From Gnetum montanum (lineage: Eukaryota > Streptophyta > Gnetopsida > Gnetales > Gnetaceae): a stretch of 64,000 nucleotides of DNA. Location: positions 67,233-131,232 of the forward strand of contig MNCI01020481.1 of NCBI GenBank assembly GCA_015680685.1, written 5' to 3'. The notes below the pieces were generated by a model. The model made no database searches and had not been told where the DNA came from. It was given only the letters and a program-made list of their open reading frames with translations. Of the stretch, positions 47,154-57,550 are shown piece by piece. Position 1 is the first letter of the stretch; every line of letters begins with the position of its first letter. The translations under genes and the position numbers were made by a program.

Positions 47154-47923
47154 TAACTTAGGAAGTTAGGAAGTTAGAAAATTAGGAGAAAATCATGCTA
47201 ACATTGGCATGTGTAAATATTACAAATATTGCTTTTGTAAGCAATAACCTATTATTATTTAAAATAGATCCAAGATCCCCAATTTATTTTAATTATTTTA
47301 TATAGAATTTTAATTACTAACGTCATTAAGCCCTAGTAATTCTTATGAAAGTAATAAAATGGATACTAACTAAATACCCCCTTTTAGTTACACAAATATC
47401 CCAAAAATATCCAAAAATATCTTTTTTCTTTTTCTCAATGCAATATGTATATCTAACATTATGCATATCTAATTTAATTAATTTTAAGTTAATTTTTCTA
47501 TGTTATAGTTAAGGGGACCTTTCTTAAAATAGCTGAAACTCAGGATATTGTTGATGCAGAGCTTACGACAGTTTTGTCCTTTGTTTTTCCATCCCTTCTT
47601 CCTCGATTTTCTTGTATTATTTTAAAACAAGTGGTTGTAACTATATTTGACATCTGGAACAATGCCGTCTCCATTTTTTCTTAACAACATCACTGAAACA
47701 GCAGAAGTCGGCAGTGGCATCGGCTCTGATTTGTTTTAACTGAAGGAGGTAACGTGTTGATGTTACCTTTATCGCAATTCCAGCATCCACCAAAATCATC
47801 CATTACCTTATCCATATGTACGTTCAGTTTCTGGCTTACCTTTTTATTCATATACATATTCTTGAATTGCTGTTTAAATTATGCATGACGGAAATATCCA
47901 AGAAAGCGGCAAACAAGAACAGA

Positions 47924-48544
47924 TCAATAATGTGGGCTTTTCTGGTGGTTCCCTGCAACATGTTCCAATTTTGTAGGACTGTGCATATATCCGCCGTTCT
48001 CGTAGGAGCTCTTCCCCAAGGAGCTCATGCATCTTCTCGCTCTTTCAAATGCTTGTTCTGGAGTGTGCAAATCATCCACGAGCAAGTCCATGCCAAACGC
48101 ATCAGCGGTATTGTCCTAAGGATGTAGCAGTTGCAAGTCGAGCTGATCCGAGAGTGGTTTCTGATGGCTACTAGCGTCATCGTCCTCCTTGTGAAGCTGC
48201 AGCAGGCGCTTCATGTTTGATGATAGCTTAGATGAAAAGGAGCTATCTCCGTGCAAAGATGATGTCAGTGAGGGCTCGTGCAACTCGGCCTTGAACTCGC
48301 TGAGGATTTGATGCATTTGTTCCTCGAGCACCGCGCAATCCCCTAAACGATTCTCCTTACGTGCCAATTGCAGACCAGTAAATATGTTGTGCAGATCATC
48401 TACTCTATTCTTCGCTTTGCTCTTGAACTTTTTTGACCAGGATGACGACAAGGATGAACGTGCCACTAGTCTGTACCTGCTTTGACTTCTGTTGTAGTCG
48501 TGCTTGTTGCAGTTGCTGTCATCGTTATTTCCTTGCTTCTTCAT
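47924..48544 (-). pseudogene. VOZ: N-terminal coding fragment of a VOZ transcription factor in LTR U3
   Basis: ATG 48544 (MKKQGNNDD) reads on the minus strand to a TGA at 47924, with one in-frame TAG near 48118. Diagnostic blocks are KSKAKNRVDDLHNIF, GLQLARKENRLGDCAVLEEQ, MHQILSEFKAELHEPS, SSFSSKLSSNMKRLLQL and KEDDDAS. These match the conserved N-terminus of plant VOZ (vascular plant one-zinc-finger) proteins. After the TAG the frame continues with DNTADAFGMDLLVDD and YMHSPTKLEHVAG. The zinc-coordinating/NAC-like DNA-binding part is absent. It is sense to the LTR and intronless across ~200 codons. It is a captured host fragment, not an element gene. Confidence 0.85.
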
Positions 48545-48861
48545 TTTCTTCCTCCCGATCAACCCTTAAGGCTGGTTACAAATCCAGTGCAGTCTGCTAG
48601 CCAAATGATGATCAGAGGACTTCAAATGCTTGATTTCTAACATAAATCCAACCACACCTCTGAATGCTGCAGTTTCTGCATTGTTTCCGGGATCAAAATT
48701 ACAACAAGCGTGTGAACAATGCTAAGCAATTCTGGGTTAGACCAGAACAAGGAAAGCTCATGGACATGAGCCCACCTGCACTGTCTTTGTTCTATGCTTT
48801 TTCTTTTAGTTTTTATTTTAGCAATTAAACTAGGAGCGCTGATTAACTGTATCCACTAGCT

Positions 48862-49086
48862 CTAAGCATTAAAGTACATGTGCATGTCTCCTGAAATCAG
48901 TTTCACTCTGCTCCTTCCATTGCAGAAACGCCCTGGGTATTCATGGGCTTCAACCAAATATTCAAAGCTTCGTACAATACCATCTGACTGCCTTAGCCTC
49001 AAGGATTTCCAGAATTTAGATTCCATACGATGTATAAAAAGTTCCATATTGATCTCATTCGGTGGAATCGAAATTCTATTATTCAT
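48862..49086 (-). CDS. Small ORF in the U3 of the VOZ-bearing LTR (unknown)
   Basis: A 74-codon ORF, sense to the LTR, between its terminus and the VOZ fragment: it contains SIPPNEINMELFIHRMESKF and RSRVKLISGDMHMYF. It is not recognised. It may be chance, or part of the captured material (for example upstream sequence of the VOZ donor locus). Confidence 0.2.
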   Translation of the reverse strand: MNNRISIPPNEINMELFIHRMESKFWKSLRLRQSDGIVRSFEYLVEAHEYPGRFCNGRSRVKLISGDMHMYFNA

Positions 49087-49195
49087 ATTTTTCAGTGGTT
49101 TTAAAATAGATTGTTTGTTTATGCATTTGTTCTGAATATTGCCTTATGCCAGTCTCTACTTTTGTTGTTTCATGAAATGGCCAAATGTGCCAACA

Positions 49196-49281
49196 GTTAC
49201 CTTGTCCAGTAGTCGAGCTTGGTTAACATCATTTTTTTTAAAAATCATCTTGACCAATTTATAGATATATATATCTAAGCT
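49196..49281 (-). repeat. Right arm of the ~87-bp inverted repeat
   Basis: Reverse complement of 45411-45499; see the left arm. It starts exactly at the LTR terminus with GTTAC, as expected if the LTR inserted into one arm of a foldback-type element. Confidence 0.85.
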
Positions 49282-49499
49282 AGTGGAGTGGTTTTACGAG
49301 CTATGAGTAGAATTTAATTATTTTTTTATTTTTTAAGTTATCATCACTATTTGCATTCCAAATAATATATACTGGTAAACATAAATTGGTTAAAATAAAA
49401 ATTTATATATTTTGTATATGTTGATGAAGGAATACATTGCACAATTATTGCAACAAACATTACAGAGCTGTATAATAGGATTGAGCAAAAGGCAAAATA

Positions 49500-50100
49500 C
49501 TATAATAAGTGTGACCTCAATATGCCTAATTCTCCAACTGAGCAAAAACAAACTTCTTGTGCAATTCTACTTTGGTGATGGTTAGCATCTGAAATCTTTC
49601 TATATCTTTGCACATGAAAAGGAGGATCAATCTTTAAAGAATCAATGGTCTTGACTTCAAATAATGCAACAAACGTTAGACCCATAACTTCTTTTGAACC
49701 AATGTGAATAGTAACCTTATCTAGTGTCATTCCTTGAGATTTATGAATAGTCATGGCCCATGCCAATCGTAATGGTGACTGATGAGATGCTCCTTGGACC
49801 ACAGGTACAATTGGCACATGATGAGGATTACCATTATCAAAGGCACATCCAATGTAGGAGTCAAAATCAACAATAACGTTTAATGGTAATGTAGGTGGCT
49901 ATTTACCTTAAGGATACATAGTACTATGAATCATGCCAAGTGCACCATTCACCAATCCTGCTTCAGGCCAAAGGTTAACTATAAACATTACCCTTGCACC
50001 TTGACATATAAGCAGAGATTGCATCACGTATTGTAGTATATAGCTATTGCACTACTTGTTGCAGTAGATAGTTGTTGTTGTTGATCTTAAAGAAAGTGTT
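49500..50100 (-). pseudogene. PIF1-family / Helitron-type helicase C-terminal relic
   Basis: Minus-strand translation from about 50010 gives RVMFIVNLWPEAGLVNGALG, a stop, then VDFDSYIGCAF, LRLAWAMTIHKSQGMTLDKV, IHIGSKEVMGLTFVAL and PPFHVQRYRKI. These are the last conserved helicase motifs of the PIF1 family (WTIHKSQGxTLDxV, GxTYVALSR). The SR after the VAL motif is replaced by FE. This family includes the helicase of Helitron Rep/Hel proteins, and a transposon origin is likely because the surroundings are repeat debris. Helitron termini were not identified. Confidence 0.75.
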
Positions 50101-50294
50101 CTTCACCTTCTCTATTGGGACTAATAGCAACAAAATCCATGTTTCTAAAAATGCATGAATTCCAATATTGCACCTCTTAATCTTATAACACGATACCTAA
50201 GTTCAATATCTTTAAATACTACATCACACCGTAACTGTCATCACCTTAACCGTTGCCATGATCGTAACTGTCATTGTAATCATAATCGTCATCG

Positions 50295-50373
50295 TTTATA
50301 ATAATAATAAATATTCATTATTACTGTAATTGTAACCATCACCATTTATAATAATAATAAATATTCATTATTA
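50295..50373. repeat. Direct repeat, 29-bp AT-rich unit, twice
   Basis: TTTATAATAATAATAAATAT followed by TCATTATTA occurs at 50295 and 50345, separated by a spacer so that the period is 50 bp. CGTAACTGTCATCG-like words flank both. Confidence 0.8.
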
Positions 50374-50391
50374 CCCACGTCGGGCCCTACA

Positions 50392-50640
50392 CATGAGGGA
50401 ATATGAAAAGATGAATGGGGAGCCCAAGGGTCATGGGGCATCAATTGAATAGAGATTCGGCTCCCTTGTAATGACTCTTTGGGTCCCTTGCATGTGGTGA
50501 GTGCATGTGAGGGAATACAAAGAGACGAATGGAAAGCTCAGGGGTTAGGAAGCATTAATCAAGTAAAGATTCAACTCCCCATGCACTAATTCTTTAGCTC
50601 CTATGCATGTGGCGCATGCAGGTGAGGGAATACGAAGAGA
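50392..50640. repeat. Tandem repeat, ~113-115-bp unit, 2.2 copies
   Basis: GAGGGAATA marks the unit starts at 50396, 50509 and 50624. Each is followed by AAGAGATGAATGG-, GGGAGCCCAAGGG-like and TCTTTGGGTCCC-like blocks, with clear divergence between units. Not coding. Confidence 0.7.
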
Positions 50641-50649
50641 TCAAACTAA

Positions 50650-52320
50650 ATTGGCACTGCAACATATATTTGTAATGCATATTTATTCGTGGAGATATAA
50701 AAAATCNTCCTGTGACTCTTTGGCTAGGGAATATTTATAAATAATTGGTTATTTATGATTATGGCAAAACATGTGTGCCGACGGAGAGCTCATCGCCGTT
50801 TTTCTTGGCATTAGCTAGGATCATCATAGCATGATCTTGTTAGAGATCTTCCCAAGGTCTAGGCTGCCAAAGGTGCAGAAGTTCTCGTTTTTAAAATTTA
50901 CCAGGTTAACAACCATATCATCCATTAGATTCCATCAATCAAAGAATATGTACATAAAGAAAAGGCCTCACTGCATGTGAGAAGGTAAGAAGAAATTATC
51001 AAATTTGAACTCTTTAAGTCCTCCCAATAAGCAGGAAAATTTGTTAAAATTATGACCAAAGTAACGTTGACATCTCAAATTGGCTAATAATTTTCATGTG
51101 CTAGTAAAAATGCTAATGCTCTTGCATTTTATTAAAATGCATATTGCAAACGAAAAAGCAGTCACAATCGTAACAACTATGCATCTACTCCATGGTAACT
51201 GCTGAATTTCAAAGCACAGCCATAGAAATAATAAAACCTATACAAAATATACAATGAGATAAAGAGAAAATGAACTTACAAATGTTCCTTTACATTGAAA
51301 AAGGGTGTTGCAAAAGAAGATTACTCAAGATAGTAGCAAAATATTACAATTTCAGAATTCCCTGCCACTCCGGAAAGTATTTAAAAAAGAACATAACCAA
51401 ACTTTGGAATGTTTTTGCATTAGGAATGCAAATGTATAGGAAGGTATGCTAAGTACTGATGACAAAAGAGCTTAGCTTGAAGTGAAAAGTGCACAAAATC
51501 ATCAAAGTGTAATGTTCAACACGTTACAATTTACTATAAAAAAATTAACAAAAGCACACATAAAAACACTGGTAGAAAGTTTGTTTCTAGAAAAATATTT
51601 CAATAACCAAAGGCTATTGTTGACACAGAAACTTCAGAAGACCCTTCCCCTCAGGCTACAACTTCAATTGTAGCCATTACCGTCTTTCCTTGAATGCCTT
51701 TGGCTCTACCCCTCATCCTACCCCTACCTACAAAATTTTATTCTTAAAACATATATTCAAACAAAGCTACTCAAGAAATATATTGGCCTAATTCATATAT
51801 AAATTTTATCAAATATAAAAAAACCTAAACGAAGGGATCTTTTAGCTATTATAACAAAAATTGTATTATGATTGTCAATGATGTATGCATATCGTGGCCC
51901 TTGGTGTTATGCAAAGATGCAGCAAGGGCGGATTGGCCTACTGCCTTATTGTTGCCTTGGTTGAAGAAGCGCATGTTGATGAGCTTGTTATTGTAGCTGA
52001 AGCATGGGCCACCATCGTAGGTGTCTTTCCAACGCTCTAGCAGAGCTCCGAAGTTGACGTCATCGAAAAGGTGTGGTTTACATGGAGGGCGACATATTTG
52101 GGTGGCCAAAATGAAAACTTAAAAAAAAAAAACATCTCAAAACTATTAAGCTTTTTTTTCCCCAACTTTTGTTTTCAATGATATGTTATTCCCACTTTTT
52201 TGATACGACACACTCCACCCCCACCCCCTTTGGCACCTCAAAAACCTCATAAAGTTTGACATTACATTTATGCACATTCCTTTGCTCATCTCCTAATGCA
52301 TTCATGCACTCAATTTGTGA
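50650..52320. other. Region without a supported gene
   Basis: Only short ORFs occur. The minus-strand ORF 52109-51849 (MATQICRPPCKPHLF...) is relatively GC-rich and may be a gene or retrotransposed fragment, but I recognise nothing in it. A C-rich CCACCCCCACCCCC tract lies near 52220. Confidence 0.4.
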
Positions 52321-52594
52321 TACCCGCTACATCAACTTTATTAAGCGAGCATTTAAAGTCCGGCTCCGCCATTTTCCTCGGTCGTCTGCACAGACACGAT
52401 TTATCATGAACGGTGGATAACCTCCGGCTGCACACGACTGCCGCTGTAATGCCTACGCAGAGGCGGCTTTTCAAAATAACATCAGTCTGGTTTCTCGCTT
52501 CACTGCCTCTCTTCGTTGTGAAATGCTTCTTAACATGTTCATAAGTTCCTACAGCAAAGCACAGAGGTAGAGTTCAACAACAACAACAACAGCA
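52321..52594 (+). promoter_or_regulatory. Probable promoter and 5' UTR of the FTSHI5-like gene
   Basis: A GC-richer segment immediately upstream of the ATG at 52595. GGATAACC (52403-52410) is an I-box-like GATA motif. The sequence just before the ATG is AACAACAACAACAACAGC, a CAA-repeat leader often seen in plant 5' UTRs. No clear TATA box. Assignment rests on position and composition. Confidence 0.35.
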
Positions 52595-53342
52595 ATGGAT
52601 GCAATGTCTTCAAGCGTTGCTTTCATTTCAACAATCAATCCTCAGCTGCTGCAGCAGCCATTCCTCAGGCGCCGCTTTTCTTCAACAAAACGTTCGTTGA
52701 AATCCACTACTCTGGCAAAGAGATTTCCAGAGCCGTCGTGTCATAGCAACCGCGGTCGTCTTAGTTTCCCCGTAAGTGTCAATTTCGGGCAAGGTCTTGG
52801 CACGAGAACGTCGTCCTGTATCGCAAAATGCTTCCGGAATTTCGATTACTTAGATGAATGCAAACCTTTGCATTCTCAACCTCCGAAGCAAAATCTGCAA
52901 CCGGTCATTCAAAACGTGTTCAAGCTGCTGAAGAAGAAAGCGCTGAGTGTAGCAATAGCTCTGGTGGCTCTCAGCGCGTTTTCCGTTAAAGGAAATGCGT
53001 CGCCGCCTGCTGTTGCTACGGTGGCAGCGACTGAGAGTAAGATAAGAAACAGTACGAAGGAAGGGGAAGCAGCGGAGGAGTTGAAGAAGAAAGCTAAGGA
53101 TTTGATGTCTCCGAGTTCGTTAAAGAGGAAAGAGGCGGAGTTGGAGAAGATGCCGGTGGAGGACGCCCGAAGGGCCGTGAAGGAGGCCGAGATGAAGGAT
53201 GCCGACGAGTAGTTCAGGAGCGTATGGTCTTCGCTCATTGGCCTGGAAGCCGAGATGCTTTCCATCGAGACCGAGCGGCTTCGCCTTGGACTCGAACACG
53301 AGGCTTCCGTCCTTTCCACAGCTCAACATTTGCTCAGCAAAG
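52595..53342 (+). pseudogene. FTSHI5: Chloroplast inactive FtsH-like protease FTSHI5, exon 1
   Basis: ATG 52595 to a splice donor AAAG/GTAGTG at 53342/53343. The N-terminus is Ser/Thr/Arg-rich and lacks acidic residues (MDAMSSSVAFIST..., RRRFSSTKRSLKS), as in chloroplast transit peptides. A hydrophobic segment follows at about residues 118-132 (ALSVAIALVALSAFSV), then a coiled-coil (AAEELKKKAKDLMSPSSLKR). An in-frame TAG at 53210-53212 (codon 206) interrupts it; the frame continues well (SVWSSLIGLEAEMLSIETER, LLSKG) to the donor. The identity comes from the linked downstream exon. The family works with Ycf2 and other FtsHi proteins as an ATP-driven inner-envelope import motor. The stop suggests a pseudogene, or possibly a sequence error. 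Confidence 0.65.
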
Positions 53343-56110
53343 GTAGTGTTATCTTTAACATAACGCGTAATGTAGGAGGATGATTCTGCTACATTGGTGT
53401 CTTGGCAGGGCATTGCGTATTCTATGCCTAATTACTGTTCTTCATCGCTTAAGCCGTCAGGTTATATGCTTCTCAAAAGCTGTATTTGCACTCTTTGTTT
53501 GTATCTCATAGCATAATGTTTATGTTTTCGTTTAAATATTGTGTTTTCGTTTAATTTGGAATTGCCTCTAATTAATCGAGGAAAAGAGTATTCAAATTAA
53601 ACAATTTATCATGGTGATTGCGATAAGAAAAAGAAGCCTCATAATGAGGGAGTATTTGTGAGAAATGTGGAAATTTAAATTCGAGTTTCAGGGCTACGCA
53701 CATTTAGGTTAGGCGAGTGAGAAGTTTAAAGAAATAAAAAGTGATACATTTGAAAGATTATCCAACCAAACAGAAATTTTTAATTTTTCCTGCTGTTGCA
53801 TTTCATAGAAGCAAGCCAGAGGTAGATTCCATAAATGTAGTGATGGGTGTCTTTTTAAGATTCACTTATGCGAACTGCTAAAGTACACTGCAGCTGCAAT
53901 CACAAGCTAAAAAATTATCCAGTTGAGGAACTGAGTAAATTTTGTGGGATAAAATAAATTCACTGTCATCATCAGGCCTTCTTCATCTCTGAATTATTGC
54001 TTACTGTAGGATGCATGAATAAAAGTTTTTCCACTTTAGGTGCAATCCATTGATGAATGAAAAGTTCTTGAAATGCACAAAGCAGTGAATACTAATCATT
54101 GGGCCCATAACACACAAATTGAACGACAGGGCTAGATTAGTACTGAACTATGGGGTTAAGTTTTAATAATAAAAAAATACCTAAAGTTATCTTTTGGCCT
54201 GCTCCAAAGGTAAAACAGGGCCATTGAAGTATACAAAAATATTAGTTAAGTATGTAAGAAGGTGGTTTTAGAAAGTCATTATACACCATTGCACACACAC
54301 AGGAAATTATCCTCATTAAATTTGTCAAATATGAAATTTCTTTGGTGCATGGTTTCTACTTTTCTGTTTTTCTGATGCTTAGTTTTTTTGTGCAATCTGT
54401 CAGATGGTGATATAATATAAAATTGGAAATCACTACCTTTGTTGCATATTACAGTTAAAATGAAAGTTGTGTGCTTTTTAAGTGTTTGACATTTCAGCTG
54501 TCTATAATTTCTTCTTCAACCTCATCCATGCAATAATGTGGTAAACGTTTTGATTTTTGAAAAATCCTTATGAGAAGGAATAAGAAAGTTTTACCAGGGG
54601 CTTTTGTGATATACAGTGCATATGCCTTTTACCAAATAGAAGAGAAAATAAAAAGGATGTGACAATCGATCATAATGAACTTATAGTTTTTATACGAACC
54701 AATGTTTCAAAACAAGCAATGTTTTATGTTTTGGTAGATCACTTGGAACATTTCCAACAGCAAATTTGTTTATAATAATTTTAATCCTGATCAAAAATGT
54801 GTTTTCCATGCTCAGTCAAGTCCTAACTTCATGTGGATTACTTCAACAAACTCTCAACAATATTAGAAAGATAAATACCAAACTAATTTCACATCAATAA
54901 AATTTTAAGTTAAGGGAAACATTCAGAAATTTTTTTGAGAGTGATTCAATTTAGGAATATGCCTGGAACAACACCTCCAGGTTGGCATACATGGGGTGGT
55001 AGTACCAGGCTTTGAACCCAGTACCTTTGAGNTTGTTGTTCCAGGCATATTCCTAAATTGAATCACTCTCAAAAAAATTTCTGAANTCAGAAAATTAATG
55101 ATCTTATTCCTTATAAATTTTCAGTGGAAATGAGAGTTCATTTTTCTAACTAAAACAACTGCTAGTATATTTTGTTGCTATGATGAGACTGCTTTCAGAG
55201 ACATATTAGGCCAAAATGAATGAATGTTCTTTTTAAACAAGTTTTCTTTAATGTTATTTTTTGATATTTTTTGAAATCTCTTAGCTTGACCTTATATGTC
55301 TGAAAACCATGCTTGATAGTTTTGTCTTTTTGGCTGTTTGATATGGAATTTCTGGCTTAAATATGTATTTTCATTAAGGATATAAAGATTGGCCTACCAT
55401 GTTTCAAATTATTTAACCAAGCACTTCATAATTTTTTTGCCACCTGCCACCAGGGCATTCTATTCTATTGATCTAATTTGTGGCCTTTCATTAATCTTGG
55501 ATCATGAACCATTGGTTTTGATAACATGATTGCATGTATATGCTCTTATACATTGATAAAATTAAGCAAACATTTTATTCAATTAAATTTTTTTTAAAAG
55601 TATAAAATATAAATGCTTTAGGATGCACGAAACATTATTGTAGATGAGACTCCAACTCTCCAGGTAGAAGGGTGACTTTCTTTTTCCTTTATCAACCATG
55701 ATGGCTTAAGAATTCAGATTCTCCTAATCTTTCTATTTTTTACCCATGTATATCCTAGGTAAGGAGTGAAATCATGATCTCAAAACTGGGTGTGCTTACC
55801 TAGAAGCACATAAACAACTCATCTCCAACACAAATTACTTTTGGTCTGTTAATTCAGCAGTCGCCTGCTGTAGTGATACAGCTGTTGCTATTTGGTGTTA
55901 TTATTTACTTTTAATCATTAAAATTGTTGTTATCAAATATCATTTTTTGTAATCATTAGTTTCTTATGTTTTATTTTTGTGGGTATGCAGATTAAACATG
56001 TGTGGGGGGTTTTTTTCCTTCATTAATTTAGATTGAGAAAAGACCACTGTGTTATTTATTGTGAAAACTAACACATAGCAAGTGTATGCTCTGACAGTGG
56101 TGACATACAG
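53343..56110 (+). other. Intron region of the FTSHI5-like gene; missing exon(s) not found
   Basis: AT-rich non-coding sequence between the two recognisable exons. In known FTSHI5 proteins about 100 residues of coiled-coil lie between these exons. I looked for them in all plus frames and did not find them, so one or more exons are lost, very diverged, or missed. The region carries the inverted repeat at 54922-55085. Confidence 0.5.
54922..55085. repeat. Perfect 52-bp inverted repeat with 60-bp loop
   Basis: 54922-54973 (TTCAGAAATTTTTTTGAGAG ... GGAACAACA) is the exact reverse complement of 55034-55085. The loop contains GTACCAGGCTTTGAACCCAG. Single Ns lie at 55032 and 55086, immediately outside the right arm. 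This could be a MITE/foldback insertion or an assembly artefact. Confidence 0.9.
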
Positions 56111-56567
56111 AATTTGAAAGATCTGGCTACAGTAATGATGCAGAGGGAATTGGAATACAAAGCAAAAAAGGGTTGAGAAAGATATCTTTTACCTATTGCT
56201 GTAAGGGAACAAAATCTTGAAGTTTTTATAGAGGAGACCGAGTCTTCATTTTCAGATCAACTAAGAAAAGAGGATCAATATTCAAAAGAAATGCAAAAGA
56301 AGTTGGATGACATAATACGTGAGCAGTTCAAAAATCATGGAGAAGAAAACATTGTACATGTAAAAAGATCAGCATATGAGATATTTGAGGGCTTGGTGCC
56401 CTTGGAGGCAAAATGGCTTTTTGGCAATAAGGAAGTTCTTGTTCCTGGAGCTGCAAGTTTTAATATGACCGAAGGATGGAAACAATGGTGGGAAGAAGCA
56501 AAAGAAATTTTAAAGAAAATGTTGTTAGAAGATGTTGAATTGGGTAAAAAATGTGTCAGAAAGACAG
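56111..56567 (+). pseudogene. FTSHI5: FTSHI5-like internal exon
   Basis: The exon runs from an acceptor CATACAG/AATTTG to a consensus donor AGACAG/GTGAGT (56567/56568). It encodes MMQRELEYKAKKG, one in-frame TGA (56175-56177), RYLLPIAVREQNLEVFIEE, a coiled-coil, then PLEAKWLFGNKEVLVPGAAS and GWKQWWEEAKEILKKMLLED followed by VELGKKC. The block (E/V)KW(L/M)FG(N/E)KEVxVP ... GWKxWxEEAKxxLKxxLLED is characteristic of FTSHI5/EMB2458, just upstream of its conserved middle region. The next exons (up to the AAA domain) are not in the following ~7 kb, so either the intron is very long or the gene is truncated. Confidence 0.8.
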
Positions 56568-57550
56568 GTGAGTCAAATTATGAAATCAGAATGATATTAT
56601 GCAATCTTTTACTATATTATATTGAAGTTATAGATGTGTTATTGATACAAAAGTAAATTTAAAATATCAAAAGGGACATAGCCTTAAAAAACTATCATAA
56701 AAAGGGACTTTACAGATCAAAGTACAGAAAGATTTGTCTTAACTCCACCGTTTCTGGCCATGAGGAATGTTTGTGATTTTATATCTTTCAAATCCTGCTT
56801 TGAAAAGGTTCAAATCAATGCGTTTGCTTTCAACATGAGTTTACTATAGTTTCAAATAGGTGTATCATTGTTACAGTCATTTGTTTTAGAAGATCTAACT
56901 GTTCTTAATGAATGGGACCTTACCAGAGTTTGTTTTTAAATTAGGTAGGGAATAAACGGGAGCTTACCATTGTTTTTATAAATTTCTCTGAAGAAAAATC
57001 CAGAGAATAAATTAGATTTGATAAGAAAGTGGACATATGTCCTTTATAAATCCAAATGAAGGCAGACTGCCAACATTCTAGAGGGATGTGTGGAATAAGC
57101 CTTTGTTGTAGATGGCAAACTAAACTAGTGTGCTGGTGGGGATCATTCTTTTTCAACTTCAATCAGAGAAACAGAGAAATAGTAACTGAGTGGCCCTGCA
57201 CCAGTCCTTTTAAAAAGACAAACTTCACATCTTTCAACTCGGCATGTATCCTACCTTGAATCCAAGACTGCCCCATAAACTTTATATCTAATTGCAAAAC
57301 CCATGGGAGAGAGTATTTGGAGCATACACTTTTTTAAAGAGAGAGTCTAGGCATCAGGGCTCACAATTTCTCTTGCAAGTAACAGGTCCATGATATTTGC
57401 AATAACATTCATAAAACTTATTTATAGATGAGTGCATCCTTGTAGTGGAAGCTAAATTTCTCACAACATTTGAGACATTCAAACAGAGTTGATATATTGA
57501 AATGGATTGAAACATGGATGAAATATGAAATGGATGATAACATGATGATA
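56568..57550. other. Region without a supported gene
   Basis: Non-coding sequence downstream of the FTSHI5-like exon; it may still be intron. Several short ORFs look like chance. Confidence 0.4.

Larger units (their letters stand above)
46202..49195 (-). mobile_element. Minus-strand solo LTR of the TGTTGGC family carrying a VOZ fragment
   Basis: The 5' terminus on the minus strand is TGTTGGCACATTTGGCCATT at 49195. 47290 down to 46202 is homologous to 23870-24823 of the Gypsy 5' LTR (AATATTTACACATGCCAATG, CCTATAAAAAGGCTTC, ACGTGATAGTTTACxCAGC). The intervening U3 core (47530-49150) is unrelated to the BRO1 core. No internal element region is seen, and the gap is too short for one if its size is right, so this is probably a solo LTR. 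GTTAC at 49196-49200 is the candidate target duplication; its partner is in the gap. Confidence 0.75.

Noticed and set aside
47816-48127. Plus-strand 103-codon ORF
   Set aside because: Overlaps the VOZ fragment in antisense, and its sequence shows no family features.
52909-53413. Minus-strand ORFs of 136 and 97 codons
   Set aside because: They are antisense shadows of the FTSHI5-like exon 1, kept open by its GC-rich composition.
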